A program made the position numbers and the translations under genes. Below, in pieces: positions 6,603 to 12,680 of a DNA stretch of 12,680 nucleotides. This DNA comes from Methylotenera_A sp031379885. Its GTDB lineage: Bacteria; Pseudomonadota; Gammaproteobacteria; Burkholderiales; Methylophilaceae. Positions within the stretch are counted from its first letter, which is position 1. Each line of letters opens with the position of its first letter. The DNA is taken from the NCBI GenBank assembly GCA_031379885.1, contig JANNFN010000128.1:1-12680 (forward strand), written 5' to 3'. The notes beneath the pieces were generated by a model. The model was not told the DNA's origin, searched no databases, and was given only the letters and a program-made list of their open reading frames with translations.

Positions 6603-8150
6603 TTAATTTGGAATAAATTTTGGAAACAAGGGATAATTCAAGCGAATAAATTCGGCAAGTGCAACGTCCGCCTCAACCTCAGATTTTCGTACCGCTGTGC
6701 TGTAACGCACAATTGCGCCGTCTGTTCTGTTCATATTAATTGCATCATACAACAGGGCAAACTTCATTGGGAATTCATTTGACAAGTCTCTGCCTCGTTG
6801 GTGAAACCAATAATAAATCAATTGTTTTGACTCGCCTTTGCTAATCAGCATGCGCGTTACTTGGAAAGTGGTATTGCCATCAATAGTAATGTTATGCAAC
6901 TTGGTATCAGTAATTTCCCAACCTCCACCTGGAATACAAGCCTTGGGGGAATGCGGCACAAAACCTGCGCGCTGCGAATCGGTATAACCCAAATATACGT
7001 CAATATTGATATTGGCTTTACTATAATTAGCCAAAAAATAATCTTTAAGTTTTAATATTTGATTTTCACCATTAGTAAAATCATATCTACGCCCTTCCCA
7101 ACCATTAATTTTTAGTGGGAAGGCATCAAATGTCTCACGCTTAGGAATAATTTCATCTCTATGATGAATTGAAAGTGTAGAAATGGAAGCCGCCAGAATA
7201 ATGGCGAGTGCTACATAAATAGGCTTTTTATCATAGGCTACATTGGCCTCATGCGTATTTAATTCACCTTTGGTTTCTAGGTAATCAAAAGAGTCAGCAA
7301 CGGAAAGATTATTTTTAAGTAACTTGTTAAATAATTTAACTTCCAGCAGCATCAGTCCTATACAAAATAAAAATATAATCCAGCCTTCAAAGTAATGCAT
7401 GAAGCCTTCTGCAGCATCAATACCAGAGTGATTGACCAGCACTGCAACCATAGCAATTCTGCAACTATTCATTATCACGCTAATAGGTACACTCGATAAA
7501 AACAATAGTGCGCGTAAATAAAATGGCGCCTTATACATATAACCCATTAACAAGCCAATTGTCATCAGCGGGTACATGTAATTTAAGCCACTACAAGCCT
7601 CTACCACCTGTAGTTTATATACCCCTAAATCAATCACATTGCCTTCTTGGTAAACAGACATGCCAAGCAAGCGACTAATTTCCACACCTAAATTTGAAGA
7701 TAACAGCTGCATCTTGCCTGACAGCATCACGTCGAGCATGTAAGGTAATGGAATAACTAGTAATACCAGCAAAAATGGAATGGCAATTTTTTTTATTTGA
7801 TAGCCCATCATAGACCATGCTAAGCCGAAACAAAGCAATACTGCGGAATACTGCACGATTGTCCAAATGGCACTAAGCTCACCAATCATTAAAGTAATGC
7901 CTGACAAAAGCACTATCAAAACACCGTACCAAGCACCTTTATTAGTTAGGCCTATCTCAAAACGCTTAATCCAAACTAAATATAAAGCTATTAAAAAAAC
8001 TAATGGAGCATGTGTGTATCTTTCTTCACCAGTAACTCTTCCAATCAATTCTTTAAAAGCCGCATTAAATATAAAGAGAATAAAAATAACAACTGCCGAA
8101 AAGACAAGCAGTCTTGTATTATTTTTTAAAAATTGAATTACTCTATTCAC
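6603..8150 (-). CDS. xrtA: Exosortase A with C-terminal EpsI domain
   Basis: The 515-residue protein joins a polytopic membrane part (about 1-280, with roughly eight hydrophobic segments) to a further membrane anchor (about 310-328) and an EpsI-type domain (about 340-512). The exosortase residues are all present: Cys186 in VVEACSGLNY, Arg231 in IMNSCRIAM and His252 in MHYFEGW. Exosortases are thought to cleave and transfer proteins carrying a C-terminal PEP-CTERM signal, in analogy to sortases. The EpsI part holds FPLKINGWEG (344-353), HSPKACIPGGGW (400-411) and YYWFHQRGR (446-454). Fusion of the two domains is usual for XrtA of exopolysaccharide loci. The start is GTG (8150-8148) with an AAAGAG Shine-Dalgarno upstream; the next in-frame ATG would remove several transmembrane segments. 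It sits 32 nt after the ATPase gene and abuts galE. Confidence 0.92.
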   Translation of the reverse strand: MNRVIQFLKNNTRLLVFSAVVIFILFIFNAAFKELIGRVTGEERYTHAPLVFLIALYLVWIKRFEIGLTNKGAWYGVLIVLLSGITLMIGELSAIWTIVQYSAVLLCFGLAWSMMGYQIKKIAIPFLLVLLVIPLPYMLDVMLSGKMQLLSSNLGVEISRLLGMSVYQEGNVIDLGVYKLQVVEACSGLNYMYPLMTIGLLMGYMYKAPFYLRALLFLSSVPISVIMNSCRIAMVAVLVNHSGIDAAEGFMHYFEGWIIFLFCIGLMLLEVKLFNKLLKNNLSVADSFDYLETKGELNTHEANVAYDKKPIYVALAIILAASISTLSIHHRDEIIPKRETFDAFPLKINGWEGRRYDFTNGENQILKLKDYFLANYSKANINIDVYLGYTDSQRAGFVPHSPKACIPGGGWEITDTKLHNITIDGNTTFQVTRMLISKGESKQLIYYWFHQRGRDLSNEFPMKFALLYDAINMNRTDGAIVRYSTAVRKSEVEADVALAEFIRLNYPLFPKFIPN

Positions 8151-8182
8151 GATATGCGCTCTTTAATTCAAACATTAACATT

Positions 8183-9001
8183 CTAAATACCAAGAACACC
8201 AAATTCAGTGCGATCTTTAATTACCTCTCGCACTAAACCAACGTCTATTTTATCGACATTAGTAGAGTAGCCGTAAACTAGAGCCATATCACAAAGAATA
8301 TTAATACTGCGCGGGATGCCTTTTGCGGCCTCTCCAATAAGGCGAGTGGCTGCAGGCGTAAATATCGGCGTGTCTCGTCCTGCTATATGCAAACGATGTT
8401 GAATATATTTATCTACTTCGAATGATTCTAAGGGTGGGATAAAAAAGTCTACCGACACTCGCTGAAAGAACTGTTGTAAATCTGGACGACGCAATAAATC
8501 TCTAAGCTGAGGTTGTCCAATTAATATTATTTGTAACAATTGATCCTTGTCAGCATTAATATTCGAAAGCATACGCAATGACTCTAGTGCTGCAGGACTT
8601 AAATTTTGTGCTTCATCTATTATTAGCACTACGCGTTTATTTTCTACGTAGCTTTTTATTAAAAATTGCTGAAAAGCATCATATAAAGCTAAATTCGACT
8701 TGCCTTCATATGGCTGTCCAAACGCCAGCATAATCCAACTTAATAAATCATCGATATGCTGATGTGTATTATAAACAATACCAACCGTCAGTTCGTCGCC
8801 TAGATTGTTAAGCAAATGCCTTACTAAAGTGGTTTTACCACAACCAATTTCACCACAAATAACCGAGAAGCCAGCACGATTTTGAACTCCATACTCAAGC
8901 ATTGCATAGGCCATGCTGTGACGTAAACTAAAAAACAAAAACTCAGGATCAGGCTGAATTGTAAAAGGTTTTTCTTTTAAACCATAAAAAGCTTCATACA
9001 T
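8183..9001 (-). CDS. XrtA/PEP-CTERM system-associated AAA ATPase
   Basis: This 272-residue protein resembles the ExeA/GspA-like secretion ATPases, in particular the PEP-CTERM locus subfamily (TIGR03015). It begins MYEAFYGLKEKPFTIQPDP, the usual start of the family, then has Walker A GEIGCGKT (50-57), Walker B VVLIIDEAQ (124-132, with D129 and E130), a sensor-like IILIGQP (158-164) and an arginine-rich RRPDLQQFFQR (171-181). No signal peptide or membrane segment is seen, so it is probably cytoplasmic and may power or regulate polysaccharide or protein export; its substrate is not known. It follows the TPR lipoprotein gene by 23 nt and precedes xrtA by 32 nt, consistent with one transcript. Length fits the family core. 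The Shine-Dalgarno is weak (GGA, 9 nt before the ATG). Confidence 0.92.
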   Translation of the reverse strand: MYEAFYGLKEKPFTIQPDPEFLFFSLRHSMAYAMLEYGVQNRAGFSVICGEIGCGKTTLVRHLLNNLGDELTVGIVYNTHQHIDDLLSWIMLAFGQPYEGKSNLALYDAFQQFLIKSYVENKRVVLIIDEAQNLSPAALESLRMLSNINADKDQLLQIILIGQPQLRDLLRRPDLQQFFQRVSVDFFIPPLESFEVDKYIQHRLHIAGRDTPIFTPAATRLIGEAAKGIPRSINILCDMALVYGYSTNVDKIDVGLVREVIKDRTEFGVLGI

Positions 9002-9024
9002 TGTGCGTTGTCCAAACTAAGTGA

Positions 9025-11421
9025 TTATAAAGACTTAAGCAATTGATTAGCATCATCTTTTTGATCGAACTGTTGATTCTCGGAGTATTTAATTGCTTGC
9101 TCTAGTGATTGTTTTGCCTGCAAATTATTATGTTTAGCAATGTAAACCTTGGCTAAGTGGTAATGGAAAATAGCCACTTCAGGTAATTTTTCAACTGCTG
9201 TCTTTAATGCTTTTTCCGCTTCATCAAATTTACCTGCTTTGTAACTTGCCCAACCAAAAGTATCTAAAAATTGTGGGATCTGACTATCCTTAGAAATTTT
9301 TGCAAGTTCATAAGCACGGCTTATACTAGCGCCGTCAGTACGATGATCTGACAATAAACTCGCCAAATTGTTAGAGATTATTTCTGAGTCTGGGCGGTCT
9401 TTCAACATCTGTTCATACACTTTTATCGCATCTTCATAACGCCCAGCTGACTCAAAAATACCAGCTTTTGATAGTTTTAACTTGAAATCATTCGGGGCTA
9501 CTAATAAACCTTGATTGATGGTTTTTTCAGCCTCTTCATTTTGATTTGCTTGCTGTTGAGCAGCGGCTAGCTCTTGATAACCAATAGGATTGTTAGGCTG
9601 AGCCTGTATAGCTTCAGCAAAAACTTGATTAGCTTTTTGAGTATTTCCTTCAGTGAAATAAAGTTGGCCCAAAATTAACTTAGCCTCAATATTGTTAGGG
9701 CTCGCTTTTAGAACAGAGTTAATAAAGCTTATTGCTTCTTTAGTTTTTCCAGCTTGCACATAAGTTCGAACGATCGCAATAATCGGTTGAGAGTCATTAG
9801 GGTCGGTTTCATGTGCACGCTTAAATGCGCTAAGCGTTCCCTCTAAATCATTTTTGCTAAATGAAATTGCGCCTAAAATTTGATCTGACAAAATATTTTT
9901 ATTGCCAATTTTTTTAGCATTGTCTGCCAATTGTTGCGCTCCAGCATAATCTCCACGAGATATCTTAGCTTGAGCCAGCGAGCGCATAACAAAGGCGTCA
10001 CTAGGATTAGCCGCCAACATATCTTCTAAGGCCTTCTCAGCGCGCTCTGGCTGCTTACGACGCATCAAAAATTGAGTATAAGGTATGCCATAAGTAGGTG
10101 AAAATTTACTTGATTTAAAAGCTTGGATGTAATGTTCTTCAGCTAACTCAGGCGAGCCCGAACTCTCGTGTGCTTGTGCCAACATCAGCGCAGCATCGCT
10201 AGCATCAGGCGAATCTCGTAACACTGTTCGCAAATCAATAATTGCAGCATCATAATTCTTAGCCTCAAGTGCCAAACTAGCTCTTAAAATAAGGGCTTGA
10301 CCATTGCTTTTATCCTTATCTAATATCGAATTTAATAGTATTTTCGCTTCATCAATCTTACCTGCCTGCGTAAAATTGTATGCCCTTAGAACACGTGATT
10401 TAAAACCATTTGCAGTATCTCCAGCTTTCTGAGAAATTTGATTTAATAATTTATCTTCTTGCGCTAAGTCTTTTTGTACTTGATATAAGTTCGCTAGCGC
10501 AAAAGCCAACTCATAGTTTTCAGGTTCTTTTTTTACAAAACTTTCTAACTCCAAACGTCCCGCAGTAGCATCTTTTGTGGCAATTAGAAACCTAACAACG
10601 TCTAATTTAGCTTCCATATCTTTAGGATTAGATTGCGCTATAGCACGCAGCTGCTGCTCCGCCTCACCTTTGCGGTCGTATTTAAGCAAGAATTGTGCAT
10701 AACTTTTTCTTACATAACTTGTATCAGGAAAAAGCCTAATTACATTTTGATAGCTCTTTTCTGCTTCTTGTACTTTTGACATGTTTTCAAGCGCTTTAAT
10801 TCTAATCAGCTGAACAGCAATGTTTTTCTCGTCTTTTACCAGTGCTTTGTCCAAATACTCTATCGCCTTAACATCATCTTTTGCTGACAATCTCTCAGTT
10901 GCAAGTAAAACGTATGCATCTTGATTGCCTGGATCATTCGCTAAGGCCAAATTTGCATATTCAATTGCACCTTTTGCGTCATTTAATTTAAGCTGTACAG
11001 CAGCACGCAGGTTAAGTGCCAGAACATTATTCTTATCAATTTCTAGCGCTTTATTACTTCTTTCGAGTGCAATATCCAGCTTGCCACCAGCCAATAAAAT
11101 TTGGCCAGTTTTAACCAAGGCCTCAATGTGTTTAGGGTCTTGTTGAAGCACTTTATTTAGCAATCCAAAAGTCGCTTTCCAATCACCTTTGCGTTCTGCC
11201 ACAAGAGCCACGCCATACATGGCTTTGGTCATATTCTTTTTAATCTGTAAGGCATTTTGAAACTCTAATTTAGCTTTATCAGGATTTTTCTCTAATAAAG
11301 CCATGCCTTTTTCATAGTATTTTTCAGCCTTTTCCTCTGGTGTTGAGCAGCCAGCAACACACATAAGCAAAAATAATGTAATAAGTGAATTCGATACAAT
11401 ATTTTTAACAAACTTGTTCAT
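9025..11421 (-). CDS. prsT: PEP-CTERM system TPR-repeat lipoprotein (PrsT type)
   Basis: The preferred start (ATG 11421-11419) gives 798 residues. An upstream in-frame ATG at 11460 would add 13 residues, but only the inner start has a well-spaced AAAAGG (11434-11429) and yields a compact lipoprotein signal: MNKF, a hydrophobic core and the lipobox VAGC with C25. Ser at +2 suggests outer-membrane sorting. Nearly all the rest is tetratricopeptide repeats of about 34 residues with A/G/Y/P periodicity, for example ALANDPGNQDAYVLLA and LQQDPKHIEALVKTG. This matches the TPR lipoprotein family of XrtA exopolysaccharide loci (TIGR02917); it is somewhat shorter than the roughly 900 residues I recall, which may mean fewer repeats. 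Such proteins are presumed scaffolds for polymer assembly or export. The ATPase gene follows after 23 nt. Confidence 0.9.
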   Translation of the reverse strand: MNKFVKNIVSNSLITLFLLMCVAGCSTPEEKAEKYYEKGMALLEKNPDKAKLEFQNALQIKKNMTKAMYGVALVAERKGDWKATFGLLNKVLQQDPKHIEALVKTGQILLAGGKLDIALERSNKALEIDKNNVLALNLRAAVQLKLNDAKGAIEYANLALANDPGNQDAYVLLATERLSAKDDVKAIEYLDKALVKDEKNIAVQLIRIKALENMSKVQEAEKSYQNVIRLFPDTSYVRKSYAQFLLKYDRKGEAEQQLRAIAQSNPKDMEAKLDVVRFLIATKDATAGRLELESFVKKEPENYELAFALANLYQVQKDLAQEDKLLNQISQKAGDTANGFKSRVLRAYNFTQAGKIDEAKILLNSILDKDKSNGQALILRASLALEAKNYDAAIIDLRTVLRDSPDASDAALMLAQAHESSGSPELAEEHYIQAFKSSKFSPTYGIPYTQFLMRRKQPERAEKALEDMLAANPSDAFVMRSLAQAKISRGDYAGAQQLADNAKKIGNKNILSDQILGAISFSKNDLEGTLSAFKRAHETDPNDSQPIIAIVRTYVQAGKTKEAISFINSVLKASPNNIEAKLILGQLYFTEGNTQKANQVFAEAIQAQPNNPIGYQELAAAQQQANQNEEAEKTINQGLLVAPNDFKLKLSKAGIFESAGRYEDAIKVYEQMLKDRPDSEIISNNLASLLSDHRTDGASISRAYELAKISKDSQIPQFLDTFGWASYKAGKFDEAEKALKTAVEKLPEVAIFHYHLAKVYIAKHNNLQAKQSLEQAIKYSENQQFDQKDDANQLLKSL

Positions 11422-11428
11422 AGTTAAG

Positions 11429-11434
11429 CCTTTT
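11429..11434 (-). promoter_or_regulatory. Ribosome binding site that fixes the prsT start
   Basis: AAAAGG on the minus strand (11434-11429) lies 7 nt before the ATG at 11421. The alternative ATG at 11460 has only an AGG 3 nt upstream, too close to work well. This site, with the signal-peptide length, decides for the inner start. Confidence 0.7.
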
Positions 11435-11460
11435 AAAGTAATCTCATTATTTTGCGGCAT

Positions 11461-11601
11461 AAGCCTACAATAATAAACATTATTTTGATTGAATTTATTA
11501 TTAAGAAGCGCAGTTTATCAGCAAATTTTGAATAAATGGGTACTAACAACCCAAACGGGCTAATGGAATACATAAAAATAATATTTTATATGTGAATTAT
11601 G
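11461..11601. other. AT-rich gap between the TIGR03790 gene and prsT
   Basis: This gap (about 180 bp if the inner prsT start is used) is strongly AT-rich. It holds a 5-bp hairpin with a GTTT loop (minus strand 11561-11548) that lacks a T run. It also holds an AT-only inverted repeat (11575-11587). A weak promoter-like pair, TTGCTG then a 16-nt spacer then AATAAT, can be read on the minus strand upstream of prsT. I find no GG-N10-GC sigma54 element. Whether prsT has its own promoter is open. Confidence 0.4.
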
Positions 11602-12648
11602 CTAATTTTGTATGTGATTCTGGTAAGGTGCTGCTAGTGGCTCACCAATAAAAAGCCCCTGCGCTGGCCAATAAACACTTTTCCAATAAGCCTCAATCAG
11701 CGCTTCACCTGCTAAATAATGATTTACCAATACCTCTGGATTAGGAAATTTCTGCCAATAGTTACAAGGCTCAGATACCGAACCAAAACTCCCAGTTGCG
11801 CCTGCTTCCAACCATTTTAAACTGGACATTTGTGAAGTGTTATATAAAACCCCACCCCTTGAAGTAAGATGGTCTGCAATCGCACCTGGCGTGAAATTAA
11901 GTGTTTCTAAAGCCGCCACAAATTTAATTCCAGTAAAATAAAACATCACGTCTTTTTTATCTTGAATGTAATCTGCATTGAGTGTTCGTAGTAATAATTT
12001 TTTCGAATCTATTCTGGTCAAATCTCGCGGATAAAAAACTTCTCTCGGCTTGCTTCTACTTTTATCTTTAGTTCTCAAAAAATAAGCAGTAGCCTCATTT
12101 AAATTAAAAGAACTTAAAACTCCTTTATCAATAATAGATTTAGCCAAATCAACAGAATCTGTCGGTAGCAAAATTGATAGCCGCATATTAAAATCTTGTG
12201 CTGGCGAGCGTGAAGCGCTATTAAAGTAAGGATTCTTTTTGCCAGCAACACAGCTACCTGCACATTGCTTTGGCTCGTAACCCAATGTAATTGCAGAAGT
12301 AATTGAGTTGCACTTAACTGCGTAAGGCGTAGTCCACATCAAAACAATCACCTGAATGTTTGAACTTAGATTTGAATAAATTTTTTCACGAATCGGTGCA
12401 AATTGCTTCTCTGTCAGCTCCTTGGTGTTGATAGGTATAGTCAATGTGATTAAATTTTTTCTAGGGATGTTCCTAGCTTTTAAATAATAATCTCCGACTT
12501 CTATACTATTTGCATCCTGTTCATTCACAACAACTGCAACATCTTCGGGTTTGATTGAAAGTGTGGAATTGAGAACTAGATCATCTGCTAATGCTAATTT
12601 AGCAAAAAAAATAATCCAAACAACATATAGTTTTAACAGGCTTTTCAA
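11602..12648 (-). CDS. TIGR03790 family secreted protein (exosortase-associated, unknown function)
   Basis: The 348 residues match my recollection of family TIGR03790, which is reported only from genomes that also carry an exosortase. Recognisable blocks are PEDVAVVVNEQDANSIEVGDYYLKARNIP (34-62), FTPGAIADHLTSRGG (252-266), EAGATGSFGSVSEPCNYWQK (281-300) and YWKSVYWPAQGLFIGEPLAAPY (321-342). Residues 2-21 form a Sec signal peptide with probable cleavage after ALA, so the protein is exported. Mature cysteines are C113, C129, C133 and C295. The first usable start in the window is TTG (12648-12646), without a Shine-Dalgarno. The frame stays open upstream to the window edge, so the true start may lie beyond 12680. 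It has the same orientation as prsT and may head the cluster. Biochemical function is unknown. Confidence 0.8.
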   Translation of the reverse strand: MKSLLKLYVVWIIFFAKLALADDLVLNSTLSIKPEDVAVVVNEQDANSIEVGDYYLKARNIPRKNLITLTIPINTKELTEKQFAPIREKIYSNLSSNIQVIVLMWTTPYAVKCNSITSAITLGYEPKQCAGSCVAGKKNPYFNSASRSPAQDFNMRLSILLPTDSVDLAKSIIDKGVLSSFNLNEATAYFLRTKDKSRSKPREVFYPRDLTRIDSKKLLLRTLNADYIQDKKDVMFYFTGIKFVAALETLNFTPGAIADHLTSRGGVLYNTSQMSSLKWLEAGATGSFGSVSEPCNYWQKFPNPEVLVNHYLAGEALIEAYWKSVYWPAQGLFIGEPLAAPYQNHIQN

Positions 12649-12662
12649 TTTGCTTTTTAAGT

Positions 12663-12675
12663 ATTGCGTCGCAAT
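12663..12675. repeat. Short perfect palindrome at the window edge
   Basis: ATTGCG and CGCAAT flank a single T (12663-12675), giving 6-bp arms. It could be a protein-binding site upstream of the TIGR03790 gene, or part of that gene if its true start lies further upstream, or chance. Confidence 0.35.
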
Positions 12676-12680
12676 CGCCA

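Noticed and set aside
11548..11561. Hairpin between the TIGR03790 gene and prsT as a terminator
   Set aside because: The stem is five pairs with one G-U, and no T run follows on the minus strand.
11435..11601. Sigma54 promoter for the exosortase cluster
   Set aside because: PEP-CTERM genes can be RpoN-controlled, so I looked for GG-N10-GC on the minus strand here; none fits.
1..12680. CRISPR array, insertion sequence, phage or toxin-antitoxin genes
   Set aside because: No regularly spaced repeats, transposase or integrase motifs, terminal inverted repeats or small toxin-antitoxin pairs were seen on either strand.

Overview
The window looks like chromosomal DNA of a betaproteobacterium, most likely a member or relative of the Methylophilaceae (Methylotenera-like). 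This is an inference from a standalone 86-residue IF-1 with a basic tail, a malate:quinone oxidoreductase, a tRNA-Leu / rnr / rlmB block and a type-A exosortase (XrtA, PEP-CTERM) locus, all in moderately AT-rich DNA. I could not run a database search, so the genus is a guess.

Layout, left to right. (1) Positions 1-700: the 5' part of a cold-shock protein gene (minus strand, cut by the window edge) faces away from infA (plus strand). Each gene has a sigma70-like promoter candidate, and the csp leader contains a terminator-like hairpin followed by nine U. infA ends in a good intrinsic terminator. (2) Positions 744-2237: mqo, a membrane-associated TCA-cycle enzyme. It converges on rlmB and their ends overlap by 4 nt. 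(3) Positions 2234-5412, minus strand: rnr (RNase R) followed by rlmB (23S rRNA Gm2251 methyltransferase), joined by an ATGA overlap. (4) Positions 5406-5550: a divergent tRNA-Leu(CAG) gene whose promoter lies on the TTG start codon of rnr. (5) Positions 5598-12648, minus strand: five genes that transcribe in the order TIGR03790-type secreted protein, prsT-like TPR lipoprotein, XrtA-associated AAA ATPase, exosortase A fused to an EpsI domain, and galE.

The right half is the most interesting part. The exosortase is a multi-pass membrane transpeptidase/protease thought to process C-terminal PEP-CTERM sorting signals. The ATPase and the TPR lipoprotein are regular companions of XrtA in exopolysaccharide loci, and TIGR03790 is a family of unknown function reported only from exosortase-bearing genomes. 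GalE would supply UDP-galactose for polysaccharide, and its start codon directly abuts the exosortase stop. No PEP-CTERM substrate gene and no glycosyltransferase are visible here. The cluster is therefore either the edge of a larger locus continuing past position 12680 or a compact core acting on substrates encoded elsewhere. The left half is housekeeping: translation initiation and RNA maintenance (IF-1, Csp, RNase R, RlmB, tRNA-Leu) plus Mqo.
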